A stretch of 64,000 nt of DNA from Aplectana chamaeleonis (taxonomy: Eukaryota; Nematoda; Chromadorea; Rhabditida; Cosmocercidae), in contig JAPDOI010000136.1 of NCBI GenBank assembly GCA_029168955.1, forward strand, positions 434,001 to 498,000, read 5' to 3'. The position numbers and the translations under genes were made by a program. Positions 20,801 to 31,508 of the stretch are shown in pieces. The notes under the pieces are model-generated. The model searched no databases. It saw nothing but the letters and a program-made list of their open reading frames with translations, and had not been told where the DNA came from. Numbering within the stretch: position 1 is the first letter of the stretch; each line of letters starts with the position of its first letter.

Positions 20801-21376
20801 GGAGAACCCTACATGTGCATTCTCGCCTCTAAATCGATCGAAAAACACATCCTCGGCCAACTTTTCTCCGATAACTTCTCCAATTCATCAATGCATGCAT
20901 GTACTCACTTTTCAGGGGTACTACATGCAGTACATAATTACATGGTTCATGTGTCTTCTTTGACGTGGGAAAAACTCTCTAGGTCATATTCTGAACACTT
21001 CCCCCTGATTTTCCATACGTGCAGCACATTTTGTTATGTTAGTGATTCTCTTCCAAGGAAGCCATGTTAGACCTCTTTTTTTACTGACCCTGTTTTGCAA
21101 CCACGCATCTTCAATTGAAGTTTCTCGAAATTTTCTAATCTCAAAGTTATTGATTTTTTCAAGCGTTTTCTACGTTCCTCTGGCTTTTTGGGCATGGTGT
21201 GATTCACATAGCATTCTAAAACCCTTCTTTCCTTTATCTTAGGCTCTTTTTTGCTTTTAGTGCAACTCTTTCTTGCTCAAGATTTGCATTTAAATCCAGT
21301 GTGTCGTTTAAGAACTGATTGATTATACCTAATTGATTATACATCTTTATTTGTCTTATATTTAAACATGAAATAA
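20801..21376. other. No feature recognised
   Basis: AT-rich sequence without a recognisable family, palindrome or exon. Confidence 0.3.
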
Positions 21377-21650
21377 AGTGTGCCCGAATGAGAATGGCGA
21401 CCCACGCGGTCGGCGCGCTTGGCAGGCGGCCGTCGCATGTGTCGCCCTCGGACGAGTGTTGGATTTCAACGACTGCCGTCCCCTATCCCACTGATTGATC
21501 GGCGCAGTGCTGGCTGCCAGCCGGTGCCGGCCTCGTTCTTTGTCGATGGCGGTGGGGACTTTTCGCATGCTCGTCCGAGACCGGCGAACGCGACGGCCGC
21601 TTGCCAAGCACGCCGGCCGCGTGGGCAGCCATTCTCATTCGGACACACCT
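21377..21650. repeat. Long-TIR hairpin element (family C), copy 2
   Basis: The same arms as at 7370-7643 (GTGTGCCCGAATGAGAATGG; ATTCTCATTCGGACACAC), with the core inverted relative to copy 1. The arms therefore allow core inversion, or the two copies inserted in opposite directions. Confidence 0.75.
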
Positions 21651-22124
21651 TATGTCACCGCTCCGTAACAATCAACTCGTGTCATCTACTCCTCAAATGG
21701 AGCCCACGTATCGTTGGCGGCGACATATTTATTGCTTTCATAGGAGGCGACTAAAGTCATATATAGATAACTAGTATTACACCTTTCCGAAAAAAAATAA
21801 AAAGAACAAGAAAAAAACTGCTTGAGAAAAGCACAAATGTTTTTCCACCAGTATTCCGAAATAGGCCCATTCGTCCTCTAGTTTTGGGTAAAACTTATTT
21901 CTGTTTTTCGTTTACGTCTGCGTGCGTTCCTTCTGAATAAAGCTAAAAACGGATATCTCACTTGTGTCAGCGCCCCTGATAACCCCTGATCGGAGTATGG
22001 ACGAACGTTGGACAAAACATTCTAACCCGTTGAGCCCTGCACTTGTCATACTTACCCTGTTAGTAAGAACTGATGACGTACATACATCTAATTCGTACTG
22101 TATGTGTGGTCGTCAGTATATTAC

Positions 22125-22262
22125 AGGTTGCGCGCCACTACCTAGCAATGTGCGCGCTACTACCCAACAAGCTTGCGCGCCACCACCTATGATGCTTGCG
22201 CGCCACGAAGTAACAAGCTCGTTGAAGCAATCAGCGAGCTTGCGACGAAGTAGCGCGCAAGG
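22125..22262. repeat. GCGCGCCAC minisatellite
   Basis: About six units of roughly 22-25 bp with core GCTTGCGCGCCAC. It is related in core to 20590-20800. The 460 bp before it (21660-22120) and the 830 bp after it (22263-23092) show no gene I can support, apart from family-B-like scraps near 22550-22690. Confidence 0.55.
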
Positions 22263-23092
22263 TGTCTAAAATCTTTGGAGTGCCCAGCCCTGACTGCAGC
22301 CGAACTAAACGCGAGGTGTGGTGAAATAGAGGGTATGACTATGGTTTTCGACTCGTAGTTTTCTAAAACAATGTGAAGATGATTTTCATACAAAAATAAT
22401 AGGCGAAGCGCTACTCTCCACTGATGAAAAGCGTGTCGCCATAAATGCCGGATAATTATGCACCAACCCAATATACATGCTTGTTTAAACGCCCTTTGTC
22501 TTGCTCTGAAAGTAGTTGCTGACTACGTTAGGAGACTAAGAACTACCTTGAAAGCAAAATAAAAGACTCAAAGCAGGTATTTATAAAAATTTTGTTAATT
22601 AGAAGCGGATTGACACCCACCAGTTAGCCATAATGACTTGTTCTGTACATTTTTCCTGCAGCTTTTCACTAATTTTCTCCTATGGTGGCCAGATCTGCGT
22701 TCTCATGAAAAGACCCCAACATCCTCGCAAACCCTGTCCCCTTTGATAGTAAGTTGAATTTTGTTGCGTGAAGACAGAATGAGTGTGCGAAGTTTTTTTG
22801 GGAGCGGAAATCATATAGGAACGGGAGCAACAATCGACAACCACAACTTTTGCTCCACGTAAAGATGATAATTGTTTGGAAAATGTGCTCTATCATTTTT
22901 CTTGACTACTTGCCAGAGCATTTTTTAACGAAGTATTTCGAAGCTATCTCGTCGCATTTTATGCAGGTGTGAAAAATCTAATGGAGATTGACGAAAGAAA
23001 GGCAAAACTTCACGTTAAGTTTCGTAATGCTTTAATGCTCTATTCAGTTTTTCCAAAGGATGATTGGGCATAAAACAATTTAGCTCTTGTAC

Positions 23093-23496
23093 CTTCCTGC
23101 GACTGGATGCATGAAGTAAGCCACCGAAGCAGGTCGGGGAAACTGAGGTCGCAGCGGACCACATGAATTGTCCGCGACAAGAGACTGAAAATATTGTACT
23201 CGGGATAATTTCCTCAATGAACTCCAATCAGGGATTGGTCGCGCGTCCTCACCTTCAACGCGACTGTGTCCGGACCAAAGATGTTGAGAGAGGGAAAGAA
23301 GATTCCAAAGCTTCTATGAACGGTCTCAGTGGCCATGTCTAGGCAGTCGTCTCTTGAAGATTGGTCATATCAAAATCGGAATGGAAACTCAATTTCCAAT
23401 AACTTACGCTCACTTGCGATGTGCCTGTATCTACCTTATATGAAGTGTTTCCACAGCAAAATCTGAAGAGCAACGCACTGGTTCGTAGAAGTGAGC
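23093..23496 (-). CDS. Three consecutive host-like exons, gene unrecognised
   Basis: On the minus strand three exons fit with consistent phases: 23496-23435 (62 nt), 23352-23253 (100 nt) and 23184-23093 (92 nt). The introns are 82 and 68 bp. Boundaries are TGATTTCAG, AAG|GTAGAT, TCTTCAAG, AAG|GTGAGG, ATATTTTCAG and AAG|GTACAAG. The joined reading is about 84 residues, with parts such as AHFYEPVRCSSDFAVE, MATETVHRSFGIFFPSLNIF, GPDTVALK and VADNSCGPLRPQFPRP. It is rich in Phe and Pro with three cysteines. The start and end exons were not found; TTAA elements lie directly upstream (23556 on). I recognise no family. Consistent phase through three short exons makes chance unlikely. Confidence 0.55.
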
Positions 23497-23555
23497 CTGA
23501 AATCACAATCAAGGCAATATCAAGCAGTTCATCGCAGTACCGAATTTTGACTTAA

Positions 23556-23896
23556 AGGCAGTGTTCACGATGATTTTCGCCTCCGAGTTTTTCACATAAA
23601 ACAATGCGTTGGCCTCCAAGTATTACCAAAATTACGAAGAAACGGCGAGAAACGCATTAAAACGTCGTATTTCAGTGACATTATTCTATAAGATGGACTA
23701 GTTGTCCGCTGGGATGAACATGTTTATAGTGGTTTTCACCGGTGGAAAATTGGGTCAAACGAAAATAGAAGAATATTTCATGTAAAGCAGGATTAGTTAG
23801 GGCCCTAAGGAAAGAACGGAGCAGCAGAGTGTAGAGAATTGCAAAGGACGGGTCCACGAAAGATTTCATTGTCACAACAAACACTTCGTGTGATAC
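23556..23896. repeat. TTAA element family B, interrupted copy
   Basis: It starts at TTAA 23552-23555 with AGGCAGTGTTCACGATGA and matches 41121-41465 closely. At 23897 the sequence switches at a TTAA into family A. The undisturbed copy at 41478 has TTAAGGATTTCG at the same point, so family A inserted into a TTAA inside family B. Confidence 0.7.
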
Positions 23897-23900
23897 TTAA

Positions 23901-24376
23901 AGGCACAGTCCAACCTCAGAATCGTTTCTCTGTTTTTCTGCCTATATTCTAAACGATCCCACACTGATTCCGATGATGTCTTTGAAATCATACAAGACCC
24001 CCTAAGAGCGGAGTTATTGCCCCTCAAAAATTGTGCTACGGAAGCATGGTGGACGAGTTTTGCGAGGCTTGTAACTTCCGCCATTTGCAACCGGTGTATG
24101 CGAGCCAACCTGAATAACGAGACAGGCAGAGAATGAAGGGAAGAACGGGGCTATTGATCAGGAATCATCGCTCATCTCGCCACTGTTGAGCTTGTAAGAT
24201 CGTAAAAGGGGCGTGCCAATGTGGCTTCCGGACGTGGGCGCCCCAGGGTGGCTCCTCCTATATCTCGCTTATTCGGAGGAATTGGGAGCTCGCATCTGGC
24301 AGGGGCTATACAGGGTGGGTGAACTTCACAATTATGTGGAAATCTGAGAATTCGTCCCTGAGCTTGGACTGTGCCT
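23901..24376. repeat. TTAA element family A, full copy
   Basis: A 476-bp element with ends AGGCACAGTCCAACCTCAGA and CTGAGCTTGGACTGTGCCT, flanked by TTAA on both sides (23897-23900, 24377-24380). Inside are GTGGACGAGTT, GAACGGGGCTATTGATC and TATATCTCGCTTATTCGG, which recur in all copies. There is no coding capacity. The TTAA target suggests mobilisation by a piggyBac-type transposase, by analogy. Confidence 0.8.
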
Positions 24377-24380
24377 TTAA

Positions 24381-24580
24381 AGGCAGTGTTCGCGCAGATT
24401 TGGGGTTGCCGAGTTTTTGCCATTGAACACTCAGTTGGATGCTTACTGTTGCTGCCACCACCAAGAAATAGCGGAAAACTTCCTACTTTTCCCTGCAATA
24501 TGCAACAAAATTTGATGGTTTTCTTGGGGTGGACGAGCGTGCCCCATCTTTTCACTGTTCGTGGACGAGTGCATCCCCCA
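24381..24580. repeat. TTAA element family B-type left end
   Basis: AGGCAGTGTTCGCGCAGATT starts exactly at the TTAA that ends the family A copy (24377-24380). It runs until the foldback at 24581. No right end is visible. Confidence 0.5.
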
Positions 24581-25465
24581 CTCAGAAAAATGAAAACATG
24601 TTACATGTAATATAAAGTGTAAGATACTTGAGACATTAAAGTATATTACCTTTATATCGCATGTAACCTACACTTATATTACATGTAACATACACTTATA
24701 TTACATGTAACATACACTTGTATTACATGTAGCATAACTTATATTTCATGTAACTTAATTAGAGCTGCAAGTTGAAGCTCGATGCTTTAAGGGTTGGAGC
24801 TGCAAGTTCCAGGCTACTGCTTCAGGTACGAATCGGCAAGCTTTAAGCTTTCTTGGACATCCCAGGAGCTTAAAGCTCGCTGCTTCATGACTGAAGCAGC
24901 GAGCTTGGATCCCACAGCTTCATACAAGAAGCAGTAGACTTAAGCTTGCTTCAAAAATTTTGTGTGTCAATCCCTCTGATCCTCCGGACGATTAAAACGA
25001 ACGATGAGGAGCGAGAGATCAACTGCTCGGCCAGGGCGAGTGACCACCCTGTCGAATGTCAATACAATGGGCCTGCGCTCATAGCTAAGGTATGAGGCGG
25101 CCCGTATGCTGTGCAGGTTTGCAGAAAGTGTTCAGCATGGGCCCTCAGTTGCTGGAGATATTTGAATTATGTTACACTTATACTACATGTAATTTACTTG
25201 AGTATATATAATTCACATGTAACTTACATTGACGGAGAAGTATTACCAGTATATTGTAATCGTCTCCTATGTTACAAGTATTATGTTTCCACCATCGAAA
25301 ACATACTACGTGTGACATTTGGCCTGCGAGCGAGGGACCGATATATTACATGTAACATACATCGGTCGAGATAATTTGTAAGTAATATACATTGGCCAAT
25401 TTATATTACATGTATATTAATTCAGGCCTTTAATATTACATGTAACGTGTTTTCATTTTTCTGAG
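24581..25465. repeat. Foldback with TTACATGTAA-type internal repeats
   Basis: The ends CTCAGAAAAATGAAAACATG and its complement CGTGTTTTCATTTTTCTGAG are inverted. Inside, TATTACATGTAACATACACT-type units (about 19 bp) are tandem at 24660-24750 and scattered to 25440. TTACATGTAA is itself palindromic. The middle contains a run of AGCTTAAAGCTCGCTGCTTC-type short inverted pieces. Confidence 0.65.
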
Positions 25466-25476
25466 CATAACGCAAG

Positions 25477-25814
25477 GAACTGATTGCTCAATCAATGCCA
25501 TCAGCTGGGTGGCGTTGGGAGGACAACAATCGCAAGCAATTTTACTCGTCTTTGGAATTCCTAACTGCCTTATTGGTCAGTGTATCATTGAACTCTTACC
25601 TGGTACATTATGAACTGGCTATCTATTTCATTAAGTATTTTCATTCTCATAATTTTCCTAATTTGGAGATTTGCACTCATCATTTTTACCGACCTAACTG
25701 AAAATTTCGACGCTTTCTTGTGTAGTCCATGCAACTCCGGGAAAATGTACTGAGTGCAACCGTACTAGCTTCACCTATTGCCCTCGATCAAATTGCAAGG
25801 GAAGAAACTCATAA
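25477..25814 (+). CDS. Candidate two-exon gene end, cysteine-rich tail
   Basis: Exon 25477-25575 ends at TTG|GTCAGT. A second begins after TTTCTTGTGTAG at 25726 and ends with TAA at 25814. Phases agree (1 to 1), giving a C-terminus ATPGKCTECNRTSFTYCP then RSNCKGRNS, with a CxxC..C..C spacing. A second frame of the last exon is also open, so the reading is ambiguous. The acceptor of the first exon (ACGCAAG) is weak. Cysteine-rich tails occur in piggyBac transposases, which would suit the local TTAA elements, but the similarity is too slight to claim. Confidence 0.25.
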
Positions 25815-26202
25815 GATCTTTGGAAAGATACTTTTCGGCATTGTGTGTAAGCTAAGTTATCCTCACTAGGTAAATTATCGATACGTGCTCAGTAAACGTT
25901 GCTTCAAATGCTTTCAACAACATTTCAGGATTTTTAGCTTTCATTTTTTTTATTTATTGAGATTTTTACTTTTCCGTGGTTTCACTCCTAAGAAATAGAT
26001 AGCTGATACTCGATTGAATAGCCTGAAATGTCACAGAAGTAGCACTATTGGAGAATACAAATTAAAGCGGTTAGATAAAAGCGAAGCTTGCAGGGCTTCC
26101 TAACAACGCCGCTTCCAGCTTGATCACATAGCGATCTACGCATTCCCTTCGTGACTTTCAAGTCGAAAATAAAAACTGTAAAGGCCCATAAGAACGGTTA
26201 AA

Positions 26203-26687
26203 GGCACTGTTCGCGATAAACTTCATCCTCGAATTGTCCATGACAAACGCTTCTCGTGGCTCTCAGAAGCAGAACAGCGTCGAAAAAACGGGATGAAAAG
26301 CTACCCAGGAGCCGCAAAACGGCTTAGAAAAGTGGGCAAACCCCGCCGCTGTGGGCAAGTCCCGCCCCTTTCCGCCCCTCGACGTGAACAAAGGAACACT
26401 CGAAATCGTGAGTTGAGCGACGGTTTCCGATCAAAAGCCCCGTTCTTCCCTTCATTCTCAACTTCTCTCTTTACTCAGGTCAGCTCGCATACATTGGCTG
26501 CAAAAGACGGAAGTTACAAGCCTCGGAAAACTCGTCCACCATGCTTCCACAGCTCAACTTTTGAGGGACCATAACTCCATTCCCAGAATGTCCGGTACGA
26601 TTCCAGAAGCACCATTGGAATCAGAATGGGACCGGTTTCAAGATAGGCAAAAAAACAGAAAAGCGATTTCTATCGGTAACCGTGCCT
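26203..26687. repeat. TTAA element with family B left end and family A right end
   Basis: It starts at TTAA (26199-26202) with AGGCACTGTTCGCGATAAAC (B-like) and ends CGGTAACCGTGCCT before TTAA (26688-26691). The interior from about 26400 carries A-family sequence in reverse (CCCGTTCTTCCCTTCATTCTC, GGACCATAACTCC). It is a hybrid of the two families. Confidence 0.6.
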
Positions 26688-26923
26688 TTAAGAAGGGCTA
26701 GTAAATTTATGCTTGAGTAATCGAGTTGAGAACGTCCTCAAAGGTTAACCCACTTATTTATCCCAAGCTTGTCATTCGTCTTGACCGAGAAAACGTTCTG
26801 CCGGAAGTCTCCTTACATTGAGGCTGAAGTCAACACGAGGCAATGCTCCGTCAACATCGGATAGACCTTCGTGGCCTGCTTCTCAATATTTTTCCAAAAA
26901 ATTAGCCGCAGATTCACACCTAA

Positions 26924-26954
26924 CGATCAAAAGGGGTTACACCCCTTTTGATCG
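26924..26954. repeat. Perfect 14-bp inverted repeat, 3-base loop
   Basis: CGATCAAAAGGGGT, TAC, ACCCCTTTTGATCG. A stand-alone stem-loop with no run of T after it, so I do not call it a terminator. The 700 bp around it holds no gene I recognise. Confidence 0.6.
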
Positions 26955-27435
26955 TGAGCTGTTTCGAAACCACGAGCTAATATGCAGAGTTGGCCTTTGT
27001 ACCAGGTTTTCATGGAATTCGGTGCGACGTGGAAGGACGAGCAGAGTATATCTGCAAAAAAAACATCCCGCTCATAAGCAGAATAGGCAGAAGTCACGCA
27101 ATCTGTAGTGGGGGATTTGAGCTTTTTTCACAACCCTATGGCATATCGAATTAGTCTTCCACTGAGCGAAGATTGGGGGGGGGTGAGATTTTAATCTCTA
27201 CAATGATTCTGTTAGACTATGTAGACGCCTTTTAGTTCATAAGTCGAAGAGAATGAGAGCAATAGCAGCGGTGCCACTGGGAACAACAGAGTGAACTTGA
27301 AATAGCGAGCTGTGCGTCATTGCCATAGGGCACGAAATGATGATATCAGTTGCCTTTCTAGATTTGATGGCAATAATGTTTCATGAGATTGAACAAATTG
27401 AATTAATACCGCAAATTGCAAGTTTTTCCCCCATC

Positions 27436-27688
27436 TAAGGCCCCTGTCAGACTTGGTCGAAAACCCGACCGAGTCCGACTGAGTCCGGGGCAGAAAAACC
27501 AACCTCGGTGCAATGGATCTGCCCGTGTGCGAACGTGAAACACCCGTATCGACTGGGTGGAGTACGGTTGCAATGAGTCGGTCGCAGTCGGACTCAGTGG
27601 GTCGATTTTTCTGCACCCGACTGTCACTATTTCGGTGCGTATCGACCGGGTGTGACTCAGTTCATCGACCATCTCTGACGGCGGCCTA
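27436..27688. repeat. 253-bp MITE
   Basis: TAAGGCCCCTGTCAGACTTG and CATCTCTGACGGCGGCCTA are inverted ends. Inner parts (CGACCGAGTCCGACTGAGTC, GTCGGACTCAGTGGGTCG) pair as well. The target is possibly TTA or TA. Confidence 0.5.
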
Positions 27689-27956
27689 AGGACTTGCAAA
27701 ACGAAATAAGGCCTCTCCACTTCACGAAATACCCCCTATCACATGTTATGCAGTTATTTTGTGATATTCTGACCCCCTCACCATGAAATATTTGTATTTG
27801 TTCGATATGCATGTAGCAAAGTGTCAAAATCCAGTCCTCACACATGCTTAATCAGCGACTCCGCAACCGTCAATAGCGCGCTCTACCGCGAATTCGCGCG
27901 ACCTCCACGCGACCGTGTTCGGAGCTGGCTGTTGCGGCGGGCGCAATTCTATCCGT

Positions 27957-28240
27957 TTTTCGTCCAAAATTATCCGATATTTATCCGAAATTATCCGATA
28001 AATATCCGATTTTTATCCGAAAATATCCGATTTTTATCCGATCGATTATCCGTTTTTTATCCGATTATCCGGTTTTCTGATCGGATCCTTCGATTTTCAC
28101 TTTTCCGGATATCGGATAATTCGGATATCGTGTGTTTTCGTCTGATCGGATTTCGGATCAATCCGAAATAGCCATTTTAACGTCGGATCGGATTTCGGAT
28201 AAGTATCCGATCGAATTATCCGACCCGGATATCCGAAACC
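27957..28240. repeat. ATCCGA satellite
   Basis: More than 20 copies of TATCCGAT or AATTATCCG in both orientations, mixed with TTT spacers. The ATCGGAT inverse is common at the right end, so the array is partly palindromic. Confidence 0.75.
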
Positions 28241-28259
28241 GACTCTGTCGGATGGAATG

Positions 28260-29240
28260 TATACTACGCAGGCATTACCAAAATTTACCTACTCAACTCG
28301 TGTGTGCATAAACGGAATTTAGACCTGCATTCAAATCAGATTTCTTGAAATGTAAAGCGATTTATGGATTTTCAATTTTTCATAAGTTAGAGAACTTGAA
28401 AATTTAAAAAAAATAGGATTTTCGAAATCAGAAATGGATTCAAAGCCAAGTCAGGTTTTTCAAAGTTTGAATGAAAATAAGATATCCCAAGATTTTGATT
28501 TAGAAAGAATTTTTTTTCAAAGTTCGAAGTGAATTATGAAGTTCTAGAAAATTGGATTTTGAAAAATTCGGATTTCCATAATCAGAATTGTTTTTAATTG
28601 TTTTTAGAATTTTCACAATCCAATGAAATTGCAATTTTCGAAATTAAAATAATTTAAGATTTCTGAAAATAGGAAGCGTTTCAAAATCTGAATTCAGTTA
28701 GAAAATTTTAGAATTTGACAAAAATTCGAAATTTTAAAATCAAAAATAAATTTGAACCGAATTTGGAATTTTCGGTTTGGAAAACAATTTTTTCCCAAAC
28801 TTGAGAACTTCGATTAATTTCAGAATTTCGAAACTTCGGATTATATTCAATTCAGCAAAAGATGAAGAAAAGTCAGCGACTTTCAAAAATTGAAAAAAAG
28901 GAAAAAGCAGGTCTGGTAGCAATTTTATAAAATTCCAGAGAAGTCACATGAAAATTTAAAATCTATCAAAAGGTGACCAATTTTGCATAAAACTCGCAAT
29001 AAAAAGGTAACGAATTTTATGTCAATTAGCGGAAATTCAGCAGTAACACCTCTGCTGGCGCTTCATTAAATTAAGGAAAATCCATTACATTTAAAAAGTA
29101 AAGCCTCGATGCGTATGAAATTATGTACATTTCGAGACGTCATGTTTTCAGCTGATTTCGATTTACAATGCTTTCATAAAGAAACTTTGGTGACTGACTC
29201 AACTCCTCGCGAGCATGCGGTCGTAATTATCTAGGAGAGC
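28260..29240. other. AT-rich GAAATTTTC-type degenerate sequence
   Basis: About 1 kb dominated by short GAAATTTTCGAAAT-like runs on both strands. No coding signal is visible; it looks like decayed simple repeat. Confidence 0.4.
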
Positions 29241-29880
29241 AATTATCTCGTGCGCGCCCTTTTATGGCTCGCCTTGGGTACTTCGAGTAGGCGAGCAGTA
29301 TGAAAATAAAACGTTTTTTCGGATTTCCTTTCTATTCGGATAGAGGGCGACGTGTACATTCGAATGATACCCCTCACTGTGGGGGTCAAAATGACGAAGA
29401 AACGAGTTATGGCGAGAAGTCGCAAAAGTGGCGAGAAGTCGATTTCGCGACTTTCGCGACTTCTTTGAGTAAATCACGGCGAGTTTTGTAGTGGGGAAAG
29501 GTGAAAGGGAAAAGTCGTAGTTTCAGTGACCCTATAAAACGCGGTTTTTTCAGGCACAGACAGCCTCCTAGCGGCAAAAACCTACGGAAAAACCTGCCGC
29601 TGACAGCAGTTGAAAGTGGAAGAACTGGAAATGGTCAAAGGCAGAAAATGCTGCACCAAACGCTGACCTGGGAAAGAAGATATCGACCTCTTCGGACCTG
29701 ACGGATCTCAACGTTCAAAATAGGAGAACACGTGAGAACTTCTCCATCAAGAACCAAATTGAAGCAGTGAAACGTGAAATTGTTAGGAACATCTTAAAAC
29801 TCATGTGTCAGTTAAGGCAGAGCATCGCATTTTGTTATCAGCTTATTTACGGTGCTCGATTTTTTTGCCAAGATACTCAC

Positions 29881-30049
29881 CCACTGTTAGGGTTGTCCGT
29901 GAGTCGACCCCAAGTTCCATGCCGTTCCACGTCGAGAAGGATTTCATACGCTCTCCACAGTTCGGAATGAATTCCCATTCCAGAATGCCCTTCTTGGGCT
30001 CCTTGTCCTCCAGCCCTTGTGGATACTTCAGGTCGGAAAGAATGCGGAC
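29881..30049 (-). CDS. Candidate internal exon, unrecognised
   Basis: The minus strand has a 169-nt open exon between CATTTGAAG and GTGG|GTGAGTATC (consensus donor). It encodes 56 residues including KYPQGLEDKEPKKG, ILEWEFIPNCGERMKSF and NGMELGVDSRTTLTVG. Residue use looks like a soluble protein. The acceptor has GAAG in place of TTTCAG, which weakens it. The next 90 bp upstream leads into a repeat (30138-30275), so other exons may lie beyond the RTE insertion. On the plus strand, 29553-29830 also has an open lysine-rich stretch after TTTTTTCAG. Confidence 0.35.
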
Positions 30050-30137
30050 CTTCAAATGAGCAAAAAGTGTAAGAAGCTAGTAAAAACACAGCGGCTGTAA
30101 GCTCAAAATGAACTGTAGTATGGTTACCGCGTTAGAT

Positions 30138-30275
30138 TTAGTCTGGTAATTAACCAGGTGCGTTGTTTGCGGCTGGCTGTGCGGCGTTGGCGGCATCACC
30201 TATCAACGAGGTTTCGATCGCGCGAAGCAATCTACCGTTGCCGTACCGTAAATTCACAAGACTAAAATGATCACG
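30138..30275. repeat. Short repeat with TTTAGTCTG ends (copy 1)
   Basis: GATTTAGTCTGGT and ACAAGACTAAAAT are inverted ends. The core GCGGCTGGCTGTGCGGCGTT and CAACGAGGTTTCGATCGCGC recurs at 39560-39672 and 62495-62612. It lies at the 3' side of the RTE element, so it may be the RTE 3' tail or a non-autonomous derivative. GAGGTTTCGATCGC resembles a pol III B box. Confidence 0.55.
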
Positions 30276-30561
30276 TGGACTCTACCCTTCAGCCAATACC
30301 AGGTCGAAACCCTTAATCCTCTCAATAACAGAATTTTTGTAGAAGATCAGCACTGCGTAGGTCACCAGCTCGCTGGGCACGACGATTAGTCTTCAGTAGT
30401 CTGCGTTCCAAGGCCCTGTGAGCTGTCCTTATGGTCTGTATAGTCCCTTTGTTTTCGCCCATGTCACGGTTCCATAGCACAACGCAGGTAACACCGTGGT
30501 GTTGAACAGACGTGCTCGTTTCTTCACATCCCGCTATTTGTCTGTCACTTCCACAATCGAT

Positions 30562-31508
30562 TCAAGTGCAGACCAGGCAGCTCGTCGTCTCCGTTCGATC
30601 TCCGTGGACAAGTCGTTTTGCATGTTCACCTCTCTCCCGAGATAGACGTACATAGCTGTTCGTAGTGGGTAGGAGAATGCGAGAGAAACGAATGGGGCTG
30701 TCGTCGCGCCACTGGTTGCGCATTACTTGGGTTTTCCTCAGATTCATTGTGAGGCCGATCGCTTTGCCTGCAGCGTCTAGTTCGTGAAGCATTCCTTCAA
30801 TTTCTGCTGAAGACGAACCCAGCAGCACAATGTCGTCAGCGAAGCGCAAGTTGGATAGTCTGCACCCGTCTATGAGGATACCCCTGCTATCCCAGTCGAT
30901 GTGGCGCATCACACCTTGTAAGGCGGTCGTGAACAGCTTCGGCGAGATGGTATCTCCCTGTCTGACACCCTTTCTAATCGACACCTTCAGTTTCCTCTCG
31001 AATAGTTGTATAATGGTGTTGCTTCCGTTGTTACACTCTTCCAGTATTCTGATGTACTGGGCGTCAACACCAGCGTGAATAAGAGCGTTAAGAACAGCCG
31101 GGACTTCAACCGAATCGAATGCCTTGGTATAGTCCATGAAGACGAGCGCTAGAGGTAGGTGGTACACCCTTGTCCGTTCAATGACTTGCGATAGCGCCTC
31201 AATGTGATCAAGACAGCAGTGACCCTTCCGGAGCCGGCCTGTTCTCTGGGCTGAGAGTCATCCAGAGCCTTTTCTATCCTGTTGAGCAGAATCTTCGTAA
31301 AGACCTTGTATGGAATTGAGAGTAGAGCGATTGGCCTGTAGTTCTTGATGTCATCACGATCACCTTTTTTGAATAGGAGTTCCGTTTTTGACGATTTCCA
31401 CGTGGATTCCTTGCGCGACTCCTTGCGCGAAGTATCTGGAGAAGTGTTTAGCCAGAACTTTCCATAAAGGTGAACCAACCGCTCTGAAGGACCCGGTGGT
31501 AATGCCAT
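30562..31508 (-). pseudogene. RTE reverse transcriptase
   Basis: The frame 31149-31508 carries LLFKKGDRDDIKNYRPIALL and SIPYKVFTKILLNRIEKAL. After a frameshift, 30562-31167 carries FMDYTKAFDSVE (motif A), IRKGVRQGDTISPKLFT, LRFADDIVLLGSS with the catalytic Asp pair present, and AIGLTMNLRKTQVM. The thumb ends soon after RLSRE, where another shift occurs. It keeps its catalytic residues but cannot be translated as one protein. Confidence 0.8.

Noticed and set aside
20360..20860. 166-codon open frame, minus strand
   Set aside because: It crosses the GCGCGC minisatellite and a repeat junction, has no motif and no splice support.
24600..25460. CRISPR array from spaced TTACATGTAA repeats
   Set aside because: Spacing is irregular, units are palindromic and overlap spacers, and the genome is eukaryotic.
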